Origin: Thiobacillus denitrificans
GTDB taxonomy: Bacteria; Pseudomonadota; Gammaproteobacteria; Burkholderiales; Thiobacillaceae
Length of the DNA stretch: 64,000 nucleotides
Assembly (NCBI GenBank): GCA_020723405.1
Contig: DYIY01000005.1
Location: forward strand, 124,001 to 188,000
Reading direction: 5' to 3'
Part shown: positions 62,780 to 64,000 of the stretch, in pieces
How the letters are laid out: each line of letters starts with the position of its first letter
How positions within the stretch are numbered: the first letter of the stretch is position 1
Program-made: the position numbers and the translations under genes
The notes under the pieces: generated by a model
What the model saw: the letters and a program-made list of their open reading frames with translations, nothing else
Told to the model about the DNA's origin: nothing
Databases searched by the model: none

Positions 62780-63445
62780 TCAGACCACCACGGGCAAGCC
62801 GCCGGCGCGCCACTCGGCCACCCCGTCATCCAGGCGGAGGGCCTGGAACCCTTCCTTGCGCAGCAGTTCCACCGCCTCCTTGGCCATCAGGCAGAAGGGG
62901 CCCCGGCAATAGGCCACCACCGGCCGGTCCTGGGGTACTTCAGCCAGGCGCTTGTGCAACTCCTCCACGGGCATGGAGCGGGCATAGGGCAGATGGCCGG
63001 CCTGGAATTCCGTCTCCGGACGCACGTCCAGCACCGTCACCTCGCCCCGCCGGGCCTGGGCCAGGAGGTCCTCCCGGCTCACCGGCGTCAGTTGCCGGGC
63101 GTCCTCGGCCAGCCCCAGCAGGGCCGCGCGCAGTTCCAGCAAGCGGTCCTCCGCCAGGGCCCGGATGGCCACCCAGAAATCCGCCACCCCCTCGCTGGTG
63201 AGCCGGTAGAAGACGTTCTTGCCCTCCCGCCGGGTCTCAACCAAGTGGGCCTGGCGCAACTCCTTCAGATGGGCGCTGGCCAGCTTCAGGGAAATGGCCG
63301 CCTCCCGGGCCAACTGCTCCACCGGCTTCTCGCCCTGGCACAGCAGTTCCACCAGTTCCAGGCGCTTGGGACTGGCCATAGCCTTGCCCATGCGCGCCAC
63401 CTGGCCGTAGAGCATGTCTTTGATCTGTCTTCCGGACTGTTCCAT
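62780..63445 (-). CDS. ArsR-type repressor fused to a rhodanese domain
   Basis: 221 residues from the ATG at 63445, which has GGAG 8 bp upstream. Residues 1 to about 95 are an ArsR-type winged helix (KLASAHLKELRQAHLVETRR as recognition region). Residues 110-221 are a rhodanese domain with active site VAYCRGPFCLMAKEA (Cys180 and Cys185). The HTH part has only one Cys (Cys36), unlike the Cys-pair persulfide sensors BigR/SqrR. It probably represses the dioxygenase operon and the divergent rhodanese gene in response to sulfane sulfur. Confidence 0.88.
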   Translation of the reverse strand: MEQSGRQIKDMLYGQVARMGKAMASPKRLELVELLCQGEKPVEQLAREAAISLKLASAHLKELRQAHLVETRREGKNVFYRLTSEGVADFWVAIRALAEDRLLELRAALLGLAEDARQLTPVSREDLLAQARRGEVTVLDVRPETEFQAGHLPYARSMPVEELHKRLAEVPQDRPVVAYCRGPFCLMAKEAVELLRKEGFQALRLDDGVAEWRAGGLPVVV

Positions 63446-63446
63446 C

Positions 63447-63488
63447 GAATACTCCAAGGATCGTTAGATCAATATACACGGCGTATTC
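63447..63488. promoter_or_regulatory. probable operator of the ArsR-rhodanese regulator
   Basis: GAATAC (63447-63452) and GTATTC (63483-63488) are inverted copies. Inside the second half lies ATATAC-ACGGC-GTATT, a 5-nt-spaced palindrome like many ArsR-family sites. It sits directly before the regulator start. Confidence 0.45.
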
Positions 63489-63633
63489 TGTTTGGGCAAA
63501 GGGAAGTGAATGGTCTTTGCGTACCGCCCAGAAGCCCCACACCTTCACTGGCGAAGGGAAAAAGGCGAGGCGTCAGCGATGGGGCGTAGTCCCCCTGCTC
63601 TTCCTCAATCCTGGCTATTAATAAATTTTACTG

Positions 63634-63661
63634 TTGCCCATATAAAATTCGTTCATACAAT
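63634..63661 (+). promoter_or_regulatory. promoter of the partial rhodanese gene
   Basis: TTGCCC (63634-63639) and TACAAT (63656-63661), 16 bp apart, in the AT-rich divergent gap. A leader of about 145 nt follows before the ATG at 63814. It contains short stems (CCCC-GCAA-GGGG; CGTT-GATCC-AACG; CACGGC-TTTG-GCCGTG) and no known riboswitch that I can recognise. Confidence 0.4.
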
Positions 63662-63813
63662 GAAGGCAGAGGATGGAGACAAGGATGTCCATGAGCAGGC
63701 TGTTCCAGCCCCGCAAGGGGGCGTTGATCCAACGATGTCGCAGGCAGGCTGACTGATACCGGTTTGCCCCACGGCTTTGGCCGTGTCTGCCCCATCCATC
63801 GTCGGAGACTGTC

Positions 63814-64000
63814 ATGAAGCATCTCACCCCGCTTGAAACCGCCGCTTTCCTGAAAGAGAACCCGGACGCGGTGTTCATCGATTGCCGCTCGGAATGGGAA
63901 TTCCTGTTCGTCGGCCATCCCAAGGATTCCCTGCTCATCCCCTGGTACGAGGGCACGGACTGGGACCTGAACCCACGCTTTCTCGGCGAAGTACGCATGG
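63814..64000 (+). CDS. rhodanese-like protein, 3' end outside window
   Basis: 62 complete codons (MKHLTPLETAAFLKENPDAV) with a rhodanese N-terminal pattern (FIDCRSEWEFLFVGHPKDSL). The catalytic cysteine is beyond the window. TCGGAGACTGTC precedes the ATG. Divergent from the ArsR-rhodanese operon, with which it probably shares control. Confidence 0.82.
   Translation, partial: MKHLTPLETAAFLKENPDAVFIDCRSEWEFLFVGHPKDSLLIPWYEGTDWDLNPRFLGEVRM

Noticed and set aside
63618-63998. Minus-strand frames across the rhodanese leader
   Set aside because: They run through the start of the rhodanese gene on the other strand and have no ribosome site or known domain.
1-64000. CRISPR array
   Set aside because: No regularly spaced repeat of 24-40 bp was seen and no cas gene is present.
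1-64000. tRNA and rRNA genes, including att sites at a tRNA
   Set aside because: No CCA-ended cloverleaf or rRNA sequence was recognised near the island borders.

Overview
The window looks like the chromosome of a GC-rich betaproteobacterium, probably of the Rhodocyclales type. This is inferred from the very high GC of the housekeeping genes, the gene families and the REP-like repeats; no rRNA or tRNA gene was found to settle it. Most of the window is dense housekeeping DNA. It is interrupted by two accessory blocks with visibly lower GC and different codon use.

Accessory block 1 (about 1-10.8 kb). The left edge holds the first genes of a type 3 BREX phage-defence locus, read leftwards: a small excisionase-like HTH protein, BrxF, and a BrxC/PglY-type ATPase (DUF6079) that runs off the window. 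Upstream in the same direction is a tightly overlapping trio: a large serine recombinase, a ParB-like protein and a RepB/ParB-like protein. A small zinc-finger protein of unknown function precedes the trio. Facing right is a second unknown module: a TIGR04255 protein, a protein with a hydrophobic segment followed by an HTH, and a protein with a Ser-His-Asp-Cys-Asp motif, followed by a 117-residue orphan. The block ends in what looks like a P4-type satellite remnant: an AlpA-like HTH gene preceded by an RNA that folds like a C4/P4-CI antisense RNA.

Housekeeping block (about 10.9-31.5 kb). It holds a Uma2-family nuclease, coaBC, a DUF433/DUF5615 toxin-antitoxin pair, dut, a lipoprotein, lnt, a MoaD-like protein lacking the usual Gly-Gly end, and a UvrD-type helicase. 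A PhnD-like binding lipoprotein is coupled to a PAS/GGDEF/EAL protein. Potassium uptake follows: trkA with two tandem trkH genes, then divergent kdpFABC with a KdpE-like box.

Accessory block 2 (about 31.5-54 kb) separates kdpFABC from kdpDE. It contains a four-gene set of unknown function (three proteins with signal peptides and one small protein), a small metabolic group (membrane protein, NTF2-like, cupin, hotdog thioesterase, divergent LysR), an expanded type I restriction-modification locus, and a ParDE pair with a clear palindromic operator. The restriction locus is hsdM, a YhcG-type nuclease gene, hsdS, an OLD-family ATPase/TOPRIM nuclease gene, hsdR, and a 483-residue protein with a degenerate PD-(D/E)XK-like motif.

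Right end (about 54-64 kb). KdpD and KdpE resume the potassium theme. Then come a decayed YefM antitoxin, a TonB-ExbD-ExbB set, an MFS transporter, and a sulfide/persulfide group: an ETHE1-like dioxygenase, a DsrE-like protein and an ArsR-rhodanese fusion regulator, divergent from a rhodanese gene cut by the window edge.

The best candidates for undescribed biology are the recombinase-ParB-RepB-zinc-finger module beside BREX, the TIGR04255-HTH module, the OLD/YhcG-loaded type I RM locus, and the secreted-protein operon at 32-37.6 kb.
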